A DNA stretch of 64,000 nucleotides from Calidihabitans tengchongensis (GTDB lineage: Bacteria; Sysuimicrobiota; Sysuimicrobiia; Sysuimicrobiales; Kaftiobacteriaceae): the NCBI GenBank assembly GCA_031459615.1, contig JAVKIE010000007.1, positions 1 through 64,000 of the forward strand, written 5' to 3'. Below, in pieces: positions 18,012 through 25,937 of this stretch (positions are counted from its first letter, which is position 1; every line of letters begins with the position of its first letter). The translations under genes and the position numbers were made by a program. The notes beneath the pieces are model-generated. The model did not search any database, had not been told where the DNA came from, and was given only the letters and a program-made list of their open reading frames with translations.

Positions 18012-19193
18012 ATGATGCCCCTGGACGACCTCCTGGTGGTGGACCTGAGCCGGGCGCTGGCGGGGCCGTTCTGCACCCTGATGCTGTCCGACCTGGGCGC
18101 CCGGGTGATCAAGGTGGAAACTCCCGAGGGCGGGGACGACACCCGCGGGTGGGGGCCGCCGTTTGTGGGCACCGAGAGCGCCTACTTTCTGAGCGTGAAC
18201 CGCAACAAGGAGAGCCTGACCCTCAACCTCAAGGACCCCCGGGGGGTGGCCGTCCTGCGCCGGTTGCTACAGCGGGCCGACGTGCTGGTGGAAAACTTCC
18301 GCCCGGGCACCATGGAGCGGCTGGGCCTGGGCTACGCCCGGGTGCACGCGGACTTCCCCCGGCTGATCTACGCCAGCATCTCGGGGTTCGGACAGGACGG
18401 GCCCGCCCGCGATCGCGCCGCCTACGACCTGATCCTCCAGGGCATGGGCGGGCTGATGAGCATCACCGGGGAGGAGGACGGGCCGCCGGTGAAGGTGGGG
18501 GTGGCCATCGCCGACATCGGCGCCGGGATGTATGCGGCGTTTGGCATCCTGGCGGCCCTGCGGGCCCGGGAGCGCACCGGCACCGGCCAGTGGGTGGACG
18601 CCGCGCTGCTGGACGGGCAGGTGAGCTGGCTCACCTATGCGGCGGCCATCTACTTCGCCACGGGGGAGAGCATGGGCCGCCTGGGCAGCGCGCACCCCAC
18701 CATCGTGCCCTACCAGGCCTTCCGCACCGCGGACGGCTATCTGAATGTGGCGGTGGGCAGCGAGGCCATCTGGAAGCGGTTCTGCGAGGCCGTGGACCCC
18801 GGGCTGGCGGGTGACCCCCGCTACGCCACCAACCGGGACCGGGTCGCCCACCGGCGCGACCTGGTGGCCCACCTCAGCCGGCTGTTTGCCCGGCGGACCA
18901 CCGCCGCCTGGATGGAGATCCTGGACGCGGCGGGGGTGCCCAACGGCCCCATCCTCACCATCGCCGAGGTTTTCGGTCATCCCCAGGTCCTCCACCGGCA
19001 GATGGTGGTGGAGATGGATCACCCCGCCGCCGGGCGCATCCGTCAGACCGGCCTGCCGGTCAAGCTGTCGGCCACTCCGGGCCGCCTGCGGACCCCGCCG
19101 CCCACGCTGGGCCAGCACACCACCGCCATCCTGCGGGAGCTGGGCTACTCGGACGCGGAGGTGGCGGCCCTGCGGGCGGACGGCGTGGTCTGA
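18012..19193 (+). CDS. CaiB/BaiF family CoA-transferase
   Basis: 393-residue class III CoA-transferase, moving CoA between carboxylic acids. Family features are the opening LLVVDLSRALAGPFCTLMLS, ARVIKVETPEGGDDTRGWGP near residues 30-50, the SVNRNKESLTLNLKDPRG block, and the catalytic aspartate in GVAIADIGAGM (Asp168 from this start). The C-terminal domain GVPNGPILTIAEVFGHPQV is also typical. It follows the cyclase-family gene after nine bases and precedes the fused carboxyltransferase. It probably activates an acid produced by the upstream hydrolase (inference). Confidence 0.92.
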   Translation: MMPLDDLLVVDLSRALAGPFCTLMLSDLGARVIKVETPEGGDDTRGWGPPFVGTESAYFLSVNRNKESLTLNLKDPRGVAVLRRLLQRADVLVENFRPGTMERLGLGYARVHADFPRLIYASISGFGQDGPARDRAAYDLILQGMGGLMSITGEEDGPPVKVGVAIADIGAGMYAAFGILAALRARERTGTGQWVDAALLDGQVSWLTYAAAIYFATGESMGRLGSAHPTIVPYQAFRTADGYLNVAVGSEAIWKRFCEAVDPGLAGDPRYATNRDRVAHRRDLVAHLSRLFARRTTAAWMEILDAAGVPNGPILTIAEVFGHPQVLHRQMVVEMDHPAAGRIRQTGLPVKLSATPGRLRTPPPTLGQHTTAILRELGYSDAEVAALRADGVV

Positions 19194-19215
19194 ACGGAGG
19201 GGAGGGCGTCGGGCC

Positions 19216-20958
19216 GTGCGGGTGCGTCGGCAGCCGACCGCGGGTCCGCCGGAGCAGGCGGTGACCTGTCCGCAGTGTGCGTCGGCGGTCTCCGCGCAGG
19301 CCCTGCGGGACGCGCTGTACGTCTGTCCGGCCTGCCAGGCGCACCTGCACATGCCGGCGCGGGACCGCATCGCCTCGCTGGCCGACCCGCGCTCGTTCCG
19401 GGAGTTCGACCGCGGGCTGGTGTCGGTGGACCCGCTGCGCTTCACCGACCGCCGCGCCTACCGGGACCGGCTGGCCGAGGCCCGCCGGGCGACCGGGCTG
19501 CGGGAGGCGGCGGTGGTGGGCGAGGCGCGCCTGCTGGGCCAGCGGGTGGTGCTGGTCGTGTTCGACTTCGGCTTTCTGGGCGGCACCATGGGCTCGGTGG
19601 TGGGCGAAAAGGTCGCCGACGCCTTCGAGTACGCCACCCGGGCGCGCCTCCCGGTGGTGAGTGTGGTCTGCAGCGGCGGGGCGCGGATGCAGGAGGGGAT
19701 GCTGTCGCTGATGCAGATGGCCAAGACCGCCGCCGCCCGGGCGGCCCACGACCGCGCCGGCCTGGCGCACATCGCGGTCCTGACCGATCCCACCTTCGGC
19801 GGGGTGGCCGCCAGCTTCGCCTCCCTGGGGGATGTGCTGATCGCCGAGCCCGGCGCCCAGATCGGGTTTGTGGGGCCCCGGGTCATCGACCTGACCCTGG
19901 GAGAGCCCCAGCCCCCGGACTCTCACCGGGCCGAGACATTGCTGCGGGCGGGGCTGCTGGACATGGTGGTGCCGCGGCCGGCCCTGCGTCCGACCCTGGG
20001 CTATCTGGTCGCCCGGCTGACCCGGCCGCCGGCCCTCCGCCGGCGGCCGGCGCCCGCCGACGTGATCCGCCGGCGGCCGCGCCCGGCCGAGCCGCCCTGG
20101 CAGGCGGTGCAGCTGGCCCGCCATCCCGAGCGGCCCACCGCCCTCAGCTACATCGAGCGGCTGTGCGACCGCTTCGTGGAACTGCACGGCGACCGCCAGT
20201 CCGGCGACGATCCGGCGGTGGTGTGCGGGGTGGGCGAGATGGGCGGGCGCACGGTCGTGATCGTCGCCCACGAGCGGGGCCGGAGTCCCGAGGAGCAGGC
20301 GGCGCGGCGCCGCGGGATGCCTTTCCCCGAAGGCTACCGCAAAGCGCTGCGGGTCATGATGCTGGCCGGCAAGTTCGGCCTGCCGGTGCTGACCTTGATC
20401 GACACCCCGGGGGCGTACCCGGGCTACCAGGCCGAGCAGCGCGGTATCGCCCAGGCTCTGGCCGCCAACTTGCAGGCGATGGCGTCTCTGCCGGCGCCCA
20501 TCGTCTCGGTGGTGATCGGCGAGGGCGGCAGCGGGGGCGCCCTGGCCCTGGGGGTCGCCGACCGGGTGCTGATGCAGGAGCACGCCATCTACTCGGTGAT
20601 CTCGCCGGAAGGGGCGGCCGCCATCCTGTTCCGGGATGCCTCCCGGGTGCAGCAGGTGGCGGAGGCGCTGAAGATCACCGCCGACGACCTCCTCCGCCTG
20701 GGCATCATCGACGGCATCGTGGCCGAGCCGCCCGGCGGGGCCCACACCGACCCCGATGGGGCCGCCCGGATGCTGGGTCAGGCGGTGGCGGCCGCGCTGG
20801 ACGAGCTGTCGGACCTCCGGCCCCAGGCGCTGGTGCGGCGCCGGTACCGCCGCTACCGGCACATCGGCGAAGTGGGCGTCTACTGGCGGCAGGTGGTCCG
20901 GGAAGAGATGCAGGAGCTTCTGGACAGCCTCGAGCAGCGCCTGCGCCCCCGCGGCTGA
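19216..20958 (+). CDS. accDA: Acetyl-CoA carboxylase carboxyltransferase, beta-alpha fusion
   Basis: 580-residue fusion. The N-terminal half (to about residue 280) matches AccD: a four-cysteine zinc ribbon (CPQC, then CPAC, residues 18-40), FLGGTMGSVVGEKVADAFEY and SGGARMQEGMLSLMQMAKT. The second half matches AccA: YIERLCDRFVELHGDR, LTLIDTPGAYPG and IGEGGSGGALALGVADRVLM. Together they transfer carboxyl from biotin to acetyl-CoA. In many bacteria these are separate genes. GTG 19216 is preceded by GGAGGGGAGGG. No biotin carboxylase or carrier gene lies nearby. Placement beside a CoA-transferase could indicate another acyl-CoA substrate, but the sequence looks like true ACC. Confidence 0.88.
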   Translation: MRVRRQPTAGPPEQAVTCPQCASAVSAQALRDALYVCPACQAHLHMPARDRIASLADPRSFREFDRGLVSVDPLRFTDRRAYRDRLAEARRATGLREAAVVGEARLLGQRVVLVVFDFGFLGGTMGSVVGEKVADAFEYATRARLPVVSVVCSGGARMQEGMLSLMQMAKTAAARAAHDRAGLAHIAVLTDPTFGGVAASFASLGDVLIAEPGAQIGFVGPRVIDLTLGEPQPPDSHRAETLLRAGLLDMVVPRPALRPTLGYLVARLTRPPALRRRPAPADVIRRRPRPAEPPWQAVQLARHPERPTALSYIERLCDRFVELHGDRQSGDDPAVVCGVGEMGGRTVVIVAHERGRSPEEQAARRRGMPFPEGYRKALRVMMLAGKFGLPVLTLIDTPGAYPGYQAEQRGIAQALAANLQAMASLPAPIVSVVIGEGGSGGALALGVADRVLMQEHAIYSVISPEGAAAILFRDASRVQQVAEALKITADDLLRLGIIDGIVAEPPGGAHTDPDGAARMLGQAVAAALDELSDLRPQALVRRRYRRYRHIGEVGVYWRQVVREEMQELLDSLEQRLRPRG

Positions 20959-20970
20959 CGCCGCCCTGTC

Positions 20971-20994
20971 CTTTTCCCTCTTCCCTCTTCCTTC
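20971..20994. repeat. Pyrimidine tract between convergent genes
   Basis: A run of C and T only (CTTTTCCCTC, then TTCCCTCTTC and CTTC) fills the gap between the carboxyltransferase stop and the stop of the converging zinc-ribbon/PEGA gene. It belongs to a set of similar tracts at 22142-22238, 37201-37271, 60276-60331 and 63187-63229. It may contribute to transcription termination. Confidence 0.5.
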
Positions 20995-22090
20995 ACCTAA
21001 GCGTGCGCGGCCGCACGGTGCCGGTGTACACCCGGTCAATGGTCCCTCGCTCGGAGATCAGGTAGAGCGCGGGGACCCCGGGAGTCAGCCGGTACTGGCG
21101 GGCCACCTGAGGCGTGCCGAAGACCAGCGGCACCCGCACCGGCCAGGTGGCCAGAAATCCGCGCACCGCTACCCGGTCAGCCCGCATCACGACCACCAGG
21201 GCGGCCAGCGCGGGGGTCTGCTCCGCCCGGTCGTCCAGCTCGCGGATGAGCCGCTGTTCGTCGGGCTCCAGGTCCCAGACAAACAGGACCGCCGTCCGCC
21301 GGCCGCGGAAGGACTCCAGGCGATAGATGATCCCCAGCCGGTCCTTCAGCGAGAACGGCGGAGCGGGAGTGCCGACCATCGGCGGCCTGGGGGAGGAGGC
21401 GGGCGGCCGCGCAGCGGTCCGGGGCGCGGGTCGGGGAGATGTCCGGGACGGAGGCGGCGTCCGGGGCGGCGCCGCCAGCGCCACCTCCACCGTGGCGTCC
21501 CCCGGGCCCACGTTCACCGTGCGCACCTCCGGGGCGTATCCCGCCCGGAGGATTTTCACCCGGTAGGTCCCCGGCTCCAGCCCCTCGATCGCCAGCGGCG
21601 TGGTGCCGGCCGGCCGGTCGTTGAGGTAGACCGCGGCGCCGGGGGGCGTGGACAGCACGGTCAGCGTCAATCCGGCGAGCACAGGGGATGCGGCCCCCGG
21701 CGCCGGCAGAACCCCCGGGGAAGGCGTCGGCGCGCGGTGCGCGACCAGGTCCCGGCTCCACCTGACCGCCCGCTGCACCGTCTGCCCGGTCCCGTCGCGC
21801 AGCGCCCGCAGCGTGGGAACCCGGGCGCTGACTGCCGGCAGGCCGCCCAGGACGGCGAGGGCGGCCACGGCGGTGGCTGTGCCGACCGCAATGCCCAGGA
21901 TCCACCGGCCGGCCGAGCCCCGGCGGGATGCCGACAGGGGCCGCACGTCGGTCGAGAACAGCACGCCGGTGCGGGACAGGTCGGTGCCGCAGTGCTCGCA
22001 GTACAGGGCGCCGGCCAGCAGGCGCGAGCCGCAGATCGGACACGATTGCTCCCTTTTCGGCCCGGGTGCGAACGACCGCAGCTCCCCCAT
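20993..22090 (-). CDS. Zinc-ribbon, membrane, PEGA and thioredoxin-fold protein of unknown function
   Basis: About 365 residues. Visible parts in order: a zinc ribbon (CPIC then CEHC, residues 17-37), one transmembrane helix (about residues 64-86), a PEGA domain (LTVLSTPPGAAVYLNDRPAG to the GYAPEVRTV region), a Pro/Arg-rich linker, and a C-terminal redoxin-like domain (VGTPAPPFSLKDRLG, YRLESFRGRRTAVLFVWDLE). The redoxin domain has no CxxC where thioredoxins carry it, so redox catalysis is unlikely. The upstream ATG at 22111 is rejected because GGAGGAGG lies inside that extension and is perfectly spaced for ATG 22090. I know of no named protein with this layout. Confidence 0.75.
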   Translation of the reverse strand: MGELRSFAPGPKREQSCPICGSRLLAGALYCEHCGTDLSRTGVLFSTDVRPLSASRRGSAGRWILGIAVGTATAVAALAVLGGLPAVSARVPTLRALRDGTGQTVQRAVRWSRDLVAHRAPTPSPGVLPAPGAASPVLAGLTLTVLSTPPGAAVYLNDRPAGTTPLAIEGLEPGTYRVKILRAGYAPEVRTVNVGPGDATVEVALAAPPRTPPPSRTSPRPAPRTAARPPASSPRPPMVGTPAPPFSLKDRLGIIYRLESFRGRRTAVLFVWDLEPDEQRLIRELDDRAEQTPALAALVVVMRADRVAVRGFLATWPVRVPLVFGTPQVARQYRLTPGVPALYLISERGTIDRVYTGTVRPRTLR

Positions 22091-22141
22091 CGGGCAGACC
22101 TCCTCCCACATCCATGCCCGGAGGCCGCCCGGTTTTGACGT

Positions 22142-22238
22142 GAGGGGAAGGGAAGAGGGAAAAGGGAAGAAGGAAGAGGGGTCTACCCTTTTGCTGTCTC
22201 CCTCTTCCCTCTTCCCTCTTCCTTCTTCCTTCCTCTTA
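22142..22238 (-). terminator. Long polypurine/polypyrimidine hairpin between two minus-strand genes
   Basis: A purine tract at 22142-22181 and a pyrimidine tract at 22198-22238 are nearly complementary, with about 16 bases between them. Read on the minus strand, the structure begins at the stop of the small secreted-protein gene and precedes the zinc-ribbon/PEGA gene, so it could form a very long imperfect stem that ends the upstream transcript. There is no classical T-run. Confidence 0.45.
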
Positions 22239-22685
22239 CTGCGCCACCAGCTTCATCAACTCCGCGACTCCGCGGGCGGCGTTCTTTGCCTGATCCAGCG
22301 CCTGCGCCTTCAGCCCGGCCACCGCCAGGTCGGCGGCCGCCTGGACCACCAGCGCCCACGCCATCCCCTGGGGATCGGCCCGCAGGTCCACCAGCACTCC
22401 TCCGCCCTGTCCCTGGCAGGGATTGTCCCACGCCGGGTTGACGTTCTTGCCTTTGGGGCCCTCCAGGCAGGCGATGGCGTGCCCCAGGTGCTCCCGCACG
22501 TAGCTCAGCGACGTCCCCTCCGAGGCGAACGACGCGTGGGCGGCGGCAGTGCGGGCCTGCGCCTTGTAGGCTCCGGCGGTGGTCTGCTGCGGTCGGGTCT
22601 GGGTGTGGTAGGGTGCGTATGCCACTCCGCCCAGGCCGGCGACCAGGCCCAAGGCTACCGCGATGACGACGACCGTGCGCACCAT
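22236..22685 (-). CDS. Small exported protein of unknown function
   Basis: 149 residues with a clear signal peptide (VVVIAVALGLVAGLGGVAYA) and a helix-rich mature part. The most distinctive stretch is HLGHAIACLEGPKGKNVN followed by NPCQGQGGG, containing two cysteines that could form a disulphide and a histidine-cysteine spacing suggestive of cofactor or metal binding. An in-frame ATG three codons upstream exists; ATG 22685 is chosen because GGGGGTGA precedes it at good distance. I do not recognise the family. The EamA transporter gene lies just upstream on the same strand. Confidence 0.65.
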   Translation of the reverse strand: MVRTVVVIAVALGLVAGLGGVAYAPYHTQTRPQQTTAGAYKAQARTAAAHASFASEGTSLSYVREHLGHAIACLEGPKGKNVNPAWDNPCQGQGGGVLVDLRADPQGMAWALVVQAAADLAVAGLKAQALDQAKNAARGVAELMKLVAQ

Positions 22686-22721
22686 GGCTGTCACCCCCCA
22701 CAGAACTGTGAGCGGGCATGC

Positions 22722-23618
22722 TCACAGATCTGTCACATCCCGGTCAGCCCGCGCCGGGTCGGGAGTCTGCACGAGGAGGACGCCGGCGAGGATGGCCAGG
22801 GCGCCGGCCACCTGGACGGCGCCCAGCGCCTCGCCGAGGATGAGGACAGCCGCCGCGCTGCCCACCACCGGTTCCACCGTGGCGGTCAGGCTGGCCACGG
22901 TCCCGCTGATGGAGCGCAGGCCGTACAGGAACAGACCGAACGGCACCACGGTCCCGCAGACGACGATGAGGGCCATCAGGACCCACTCGGCCGGCGTGTA
23001 CGGCCGGCCGTAGGCCGACCAGGGCGGGACGATCAGGCTCCACACGACGGCGCCCGTTCCCAGGGCGTACAGCAACATGCGGGCGGCCCCCGCCTCCCGG
23101 GCCGGGCCGCGGCCCAGGAGGACGTACGCGGCGAATGCGACGGCCGCTCCCATGCCGCTCAGCACGCCCAGGGGGTCCGCGCGGAGGCCCTCGCCCCCGG
23201 TGACCAGGGCGTACGTTCCGGCGACGGTCAGCGCGATGGCCGCGGCCCGCCGGGGCGTCAGCGGCTCGCCGCCGATCAGGCGGCCGTACACCGCCACCAG
23301 GACCGGTGCGGTGTACTGCAGGAACAGGGCGGTCGGCACGCCGGCCAGGTGGATGGCCAGGTAGTACGCGCTCTGGGCGCCGGTCATGGACAGTCCCAGC
23401 AGGACCAGGGGGACCGCCAGGCGGCGGGGCACCCGCACCGGCATCCGTGAGGCGGCGAACGCCGCCAGGAGGACCGCGCTGGCCGCCGTCAGGCGGATCT
23501 CCACCAGCGTCCAGGGGTCCACGCCGCGGGTGAACAGAATCTTGGCCACCACCCCGGACAGGCCCCAGCAGGTGGCGGCTCCGGCCACGCACAGGATCCC
23601 GCGCAGGCGGGGGGTCAT
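22722..23618 (-). CDS. EamA/DMT-superfamily transporter
   Basis: 298-residue inner-membrane protein with ten predicted transmembrane helices arranged as two EamA repeats (about residues 8-140 and 150-285). Typical repeat ends are seen as QYTAPVLVAVYGRLIGGEPL and ATVEPVVGSAAAVLILGEAL. These carriers export or import small metabolites such as amino acids and nucleosides; the substrate is not evident. ATG 23618 was chosen because upstream residues do not look like protein. It follows the DUF2877 gene by 22 bases in the molybdenum-hydroxylase operon. Confidence 0.88.
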   Translation of the reverse strand: MTPRLRGILCVAGAATCWGLSGVVAKILFTRGVDPWTLVEIRLTAASAVLLAAFAASRMPVRVPRRLAVPLVLLGLSMTGAQSAYYLAIHLAGVPTALFLQYTAPVLVAVYGRLIGGEPLTPRRAAAIALTVAGTYALVTGGEGLRADPLGVLSGMGAAVAFAAYVLLGRGPAREAGAARMLLYALGTGAVVWSLIVPPWSAYGRPYTPAEWVLMALIVVCGTVVPFGLFLYGLRSISGTVASLTATVEPVVGSAAAVLILGEALGAVQVAGALAILAGVLLVQTPDPARADRDVTDL

Positions 23619-23640
23619 GGACCGGCGGCCGATCGGACGG

Positions 23641-24492
23641 TCAGGCCGGGGGCACCAGCGCCTGCGCGGCCAGGAGGAATCCGCCCAGCATGTCGGCCCC
23701 CGACGTCTCGCCCAACGCCAGGAGGCGCGCGGCGGCCCGGCGGACGGCGTCGGGGTCGGACTCGGCCAGGGCATCCCGCAGGTGGTGCCAGTCCCCTCCG
23801 GCTTCCCCCCGCGCGGCCGCGGCCAGGTAGGCGGCGCTGATGCGCGTCGTGCGGGAGATGGCTTGTCCGGCGATCAGGGACCTCAGGTCGGGCCGCCGGG
23901 TCGGCCAGAGGGACAGGGCGAGCAGGCACCCGGTGAGGACGTCGTCCCCGGAGGGGGTCAGGCCCGGGCCCAGTCCTGCCAGCCCTCGGGCGGCCGCGCC
24001 GAGGGCGCGGGCGTCCCGGTCGCGGAGCCCCGTGGCCAGGGCTGCCAGTGCCGGCTGTGCCCGTCGGGCAAGAGGGCCATCGTCCGTCCCTCCCGCGGCC
24101 ACGCGGCCCAGTCCGTTGGGGGACGCGCCGTCCAGGAGCAGGCGTCGCAGGAGGGCGAGGTGATCGTCCAGGTGCGCCGGCATGCCGGCCCAGGGAGCAA
24201 GGAGCGGATCCCAGGGAACAGCCGGGCGCAGGTCCACCTCAAGGGCATCTCCGATCCGGATCCGGTCGCCACCTGCGGCCGCGGGCGCGCCCGCGGGCAC
24301 GCCGGCCAGCGGCGGGGTGCCCTCCACCACCACGGCGAACGGGCCGGCCGGCAGGTCGCCCGCGACCACCGCCACCACCTCCCCGTCCAGATCCAGGTAG
24401 CAGCTGCGGGCGAACGTGGCCAGAACCCCGCCCCGGCATTCGGCGCTCAGGCGCGGCAGGACCGTGCGGCCCACCAGCCGCGCCCGCCACAT
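23641..24492 (-). CDS. allH: DUF2877 protein, AllH-like subunit of oxamate carbamoyltransferase
   Basis: 283 residues. The signature of the family is the block GLGPGLTPSGDDVLTGCLLAL near residues 165-185, followed by a conserved ISRTTRISAAYLAAAARG stretch. In E. coli the DUF2877 protein YlbF/AllH completes the carbamoyltransferase with FdrA and the DUF1116 protein, both encoded here at 9443-12558. A TTG nine bases upstream is also possible, but ATG 24492 gives a normal start. It lies 12 bases after the iron-sulfur subunit of a molybdenum hydroxylase in the same operon, linking the two activities in one pathway. Confidence 0.82.
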   Translation of the reverse strand: MWRARLVGRTVLPRLSAECRGGVLATFARSCYLDLDGEVVAVVAGDLPAGPFAVVVEGTPPLAGVPAGAPAAAGGDRIRIGDALEVDLRPAVPWDPLLAPWAGMPAHLDDHLALLRRLLLDGASPNGLGRVAAGGTDDGPLARRAQPALAALATGLRDRDARALGAAARGLAGLGPGLTPSGDDVLTGCLLALSLWPTRRPDLRSLIAGQAISRTTRISAAYLAAAARGEAGGDWHHLRDALAESDPDAVRRAAARLLALGETSGADMLGGFLLAAQALVPPA

Positions 24493-24504
24493 AAGCTTCA
24501 ACCT

Positions 24505-25068
24505 TCAACCCCCACCGCTCTCGCCACGCATCCGCCGGGCGGCATCGGCGATGGCCGCCACGATCCCCTGATACCCTGTGCACCGGCACAGGTTGCCGGC
24601 GATGGCCTGGCGGATCTCCTCGGTGGTGGGGCGGGGATTCTCCTGCAGAAACGCCAGCGCCGTCATCAAAAATCCCGGGGTGCAGAACCCGCACTGCAAC
24701 CCGTGGTGTTCCCGGAACGCCTCCTGCAGGGGGTGCAGGCGCTCGGGGGTGCCCAGGGCCTCCACCGTCGTGACCTCGGCACCGTCCGCCTGGACCGCCA
24801 GCATCAGGCAGCTGCGCACCGGCTCCCCGTTCAGCAGGACCGTGCACGCCCCGCACACGCCGTGCTCGCAGCCCAGGTGAGTGCCCGTGAGGCCCGCGTG
24901 GCCGCGGATGAAGTCGGCCAGCGTGGTCCGCACGTCCACCTCGGCCTGGTACACCGTGCCGTTGATGCGCACGGCCACGTCCTGCCGGCTGACGGGGACC
25001 GGGGCGGAGGGCGACGGCTGCCGGGAGCGCCGGGTGCCTCGCCGCGCAGGAGTCACGCCGCGTCCCAT
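24505..25068 (-). CDS. Molybdenum hydroxylase small subunit, [2Fe-2S] ferredoxin type
   Basis: 187-residue CoxS/XdhC-type electron-transfer subunit. An unusual basic Arg/Pro-rich extension of about 30 residues precedes the plant-type [2Fe-2S] motif GCEHGVCGACTVLLNG plus a distal Cys; the second cluster is bound by CGFCTPGF and NLCRCTGYQGI. It passes electrons from the molybdenum site to FAD. ATG 25068 shares one base with the TGA of the FAD subunit gene. The start could lie downstream of the basic extension, near residue 30. Confidence 0.92.
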   Translation of the reverse strand: MGRGVTPARRGTRRSRQPSPSAPVPVSRQDVAVRINGTVYQAEVDVRTTLADFIRGHAGLTGTHLGCEHGVCGACTVLLNGEPVRSCLMLAVQADGAEVTTVEALGTPERLHPLQEAFREHHGLQCGFCTPGFLMTALAFLQENPRPTTEEIRQAIAGNLCRCTGYQGIVAAIADAARRMRGESGGG

Positions 25069-25937
25069 CACTCCACCTCCCGGGCCCGCTGGACGGCCAG
25101 CCGCAGGGCCCGCTCGGCCAGCACGCCGGCCACCTCGCGCCGGTAGGCGGCGGAGGCGTGGATGTCGCTGTCGGGCTGCAGCCGCGCCTCCACCGCCGTG
25201 CGCACCTCCGCGCACACCGCCGCCGTCAGCTCGCGCCCCTCGGCCGCCTCCTCGGCCTCGGGCACGCGCACCGGTGTCGGCCCCACACCCGTGAACGCCA
25301 GGCGCACTCCCCGGCAGCGGTTCTCCGATACTCGCGCCAGCACCGCCACCCCCACCAGGGCAAAGTCACCGTGGCGGCGGGCCACCTCCAGGAAGGCCGT
25401 GCCCGCGTCCCCGTGGGCCGGCAGGCGCACCTCCACCAGCAGGTCCTCCGGCCCGAGGACGGTGGTCAGGTAGGAGACGAAGAACTCCGCGGCCGGGACC
25501 GTCCGGGTGCCCCCGGGGCCCCGCACCGCCACGGAGCCGTCCAGCGCCACCAGGACCGCCGGCAGCTCGGCAGAGGGGTCGGCGTGGGCGATGCTGCCGC
25601 CCACCGTCCCGCGGCTGCGGATGGGCGGATGCCCGATCAGGGGCAGCGCGTCCGCCAGCAGGGGCAGCCGCCGGCGCACCACCGGGGACCGCTCGGCAGT
25701 CCGCTGCCGGGTCATGGCGCCAATGATCACCTGGCCGTCTTCCTCCCGGATGTAGTCCAGTTCCCGCACCCGGTTCAGGTCCACGAGGACTGCCGGACGG
25801 GCCAGGCGCAGGTTGAGCAGGGGCATCAGGCTCTGGCCTCCCGCCAGGAGCTTGGCCTCCGGGCCGTGGGCGGCCAGCAGGCTCACGACCTGGTCCACCG
25901 ACGCGGGCGCGGCGTACCGGAAAGGCGGCGGTTTCAT
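25068..25937 (-). CDS. Molybdenum hydroxylase FAD-binding medium subunit
   Basis: 289 residues, CoxM/XdhB type. The FAD-binding signatures are LLAGGQSLMPLLNLRLARP near residues 30-50 and RGTVGGSIAHADPSAELPA near residues 105-123; the C-terminal CO-dehydrogenase flavoprotein domain follows. ATG 25937 overlaps the stop of the large subunit gene by four bases, and the gene ends on the start of the small subunit, so the three are tightly coupled. Confidence 0.93.
   Translation of the reverse strand: MKPPPFRYAAPASVDQVVSLLAAHGPEAKLLAGGQSLMPLLNLRLARPAVLVDLNRVRELDYIREEDGQVIIGAMTRQRTAERSPVVRRRLPLLADALPLIGHPPIRSRGTVGGSIAHADPSAELPAVLVALDGSVAVRGPGGTRTVPAAEFFVSYLTTVLGPEDLLVEVRLPAHGDAGTAFLEVARRHGDFALVGVAVLARVSENRCRGVRLAFTGVGPTPVRVPEAEEAAEGRELTAAVCAEVRTAVEARLQPDSDIHASAAYRREVAGVLAERALRLAVQRAREVE

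Noticed and set aside
18745..19215. Upstream extension of the carboxyltransferase frame
   Set aside because: It overlaps the end of the CoA-transferase gene in another frame; GTG 19216 with GGAGGGGAGGG is a good start.
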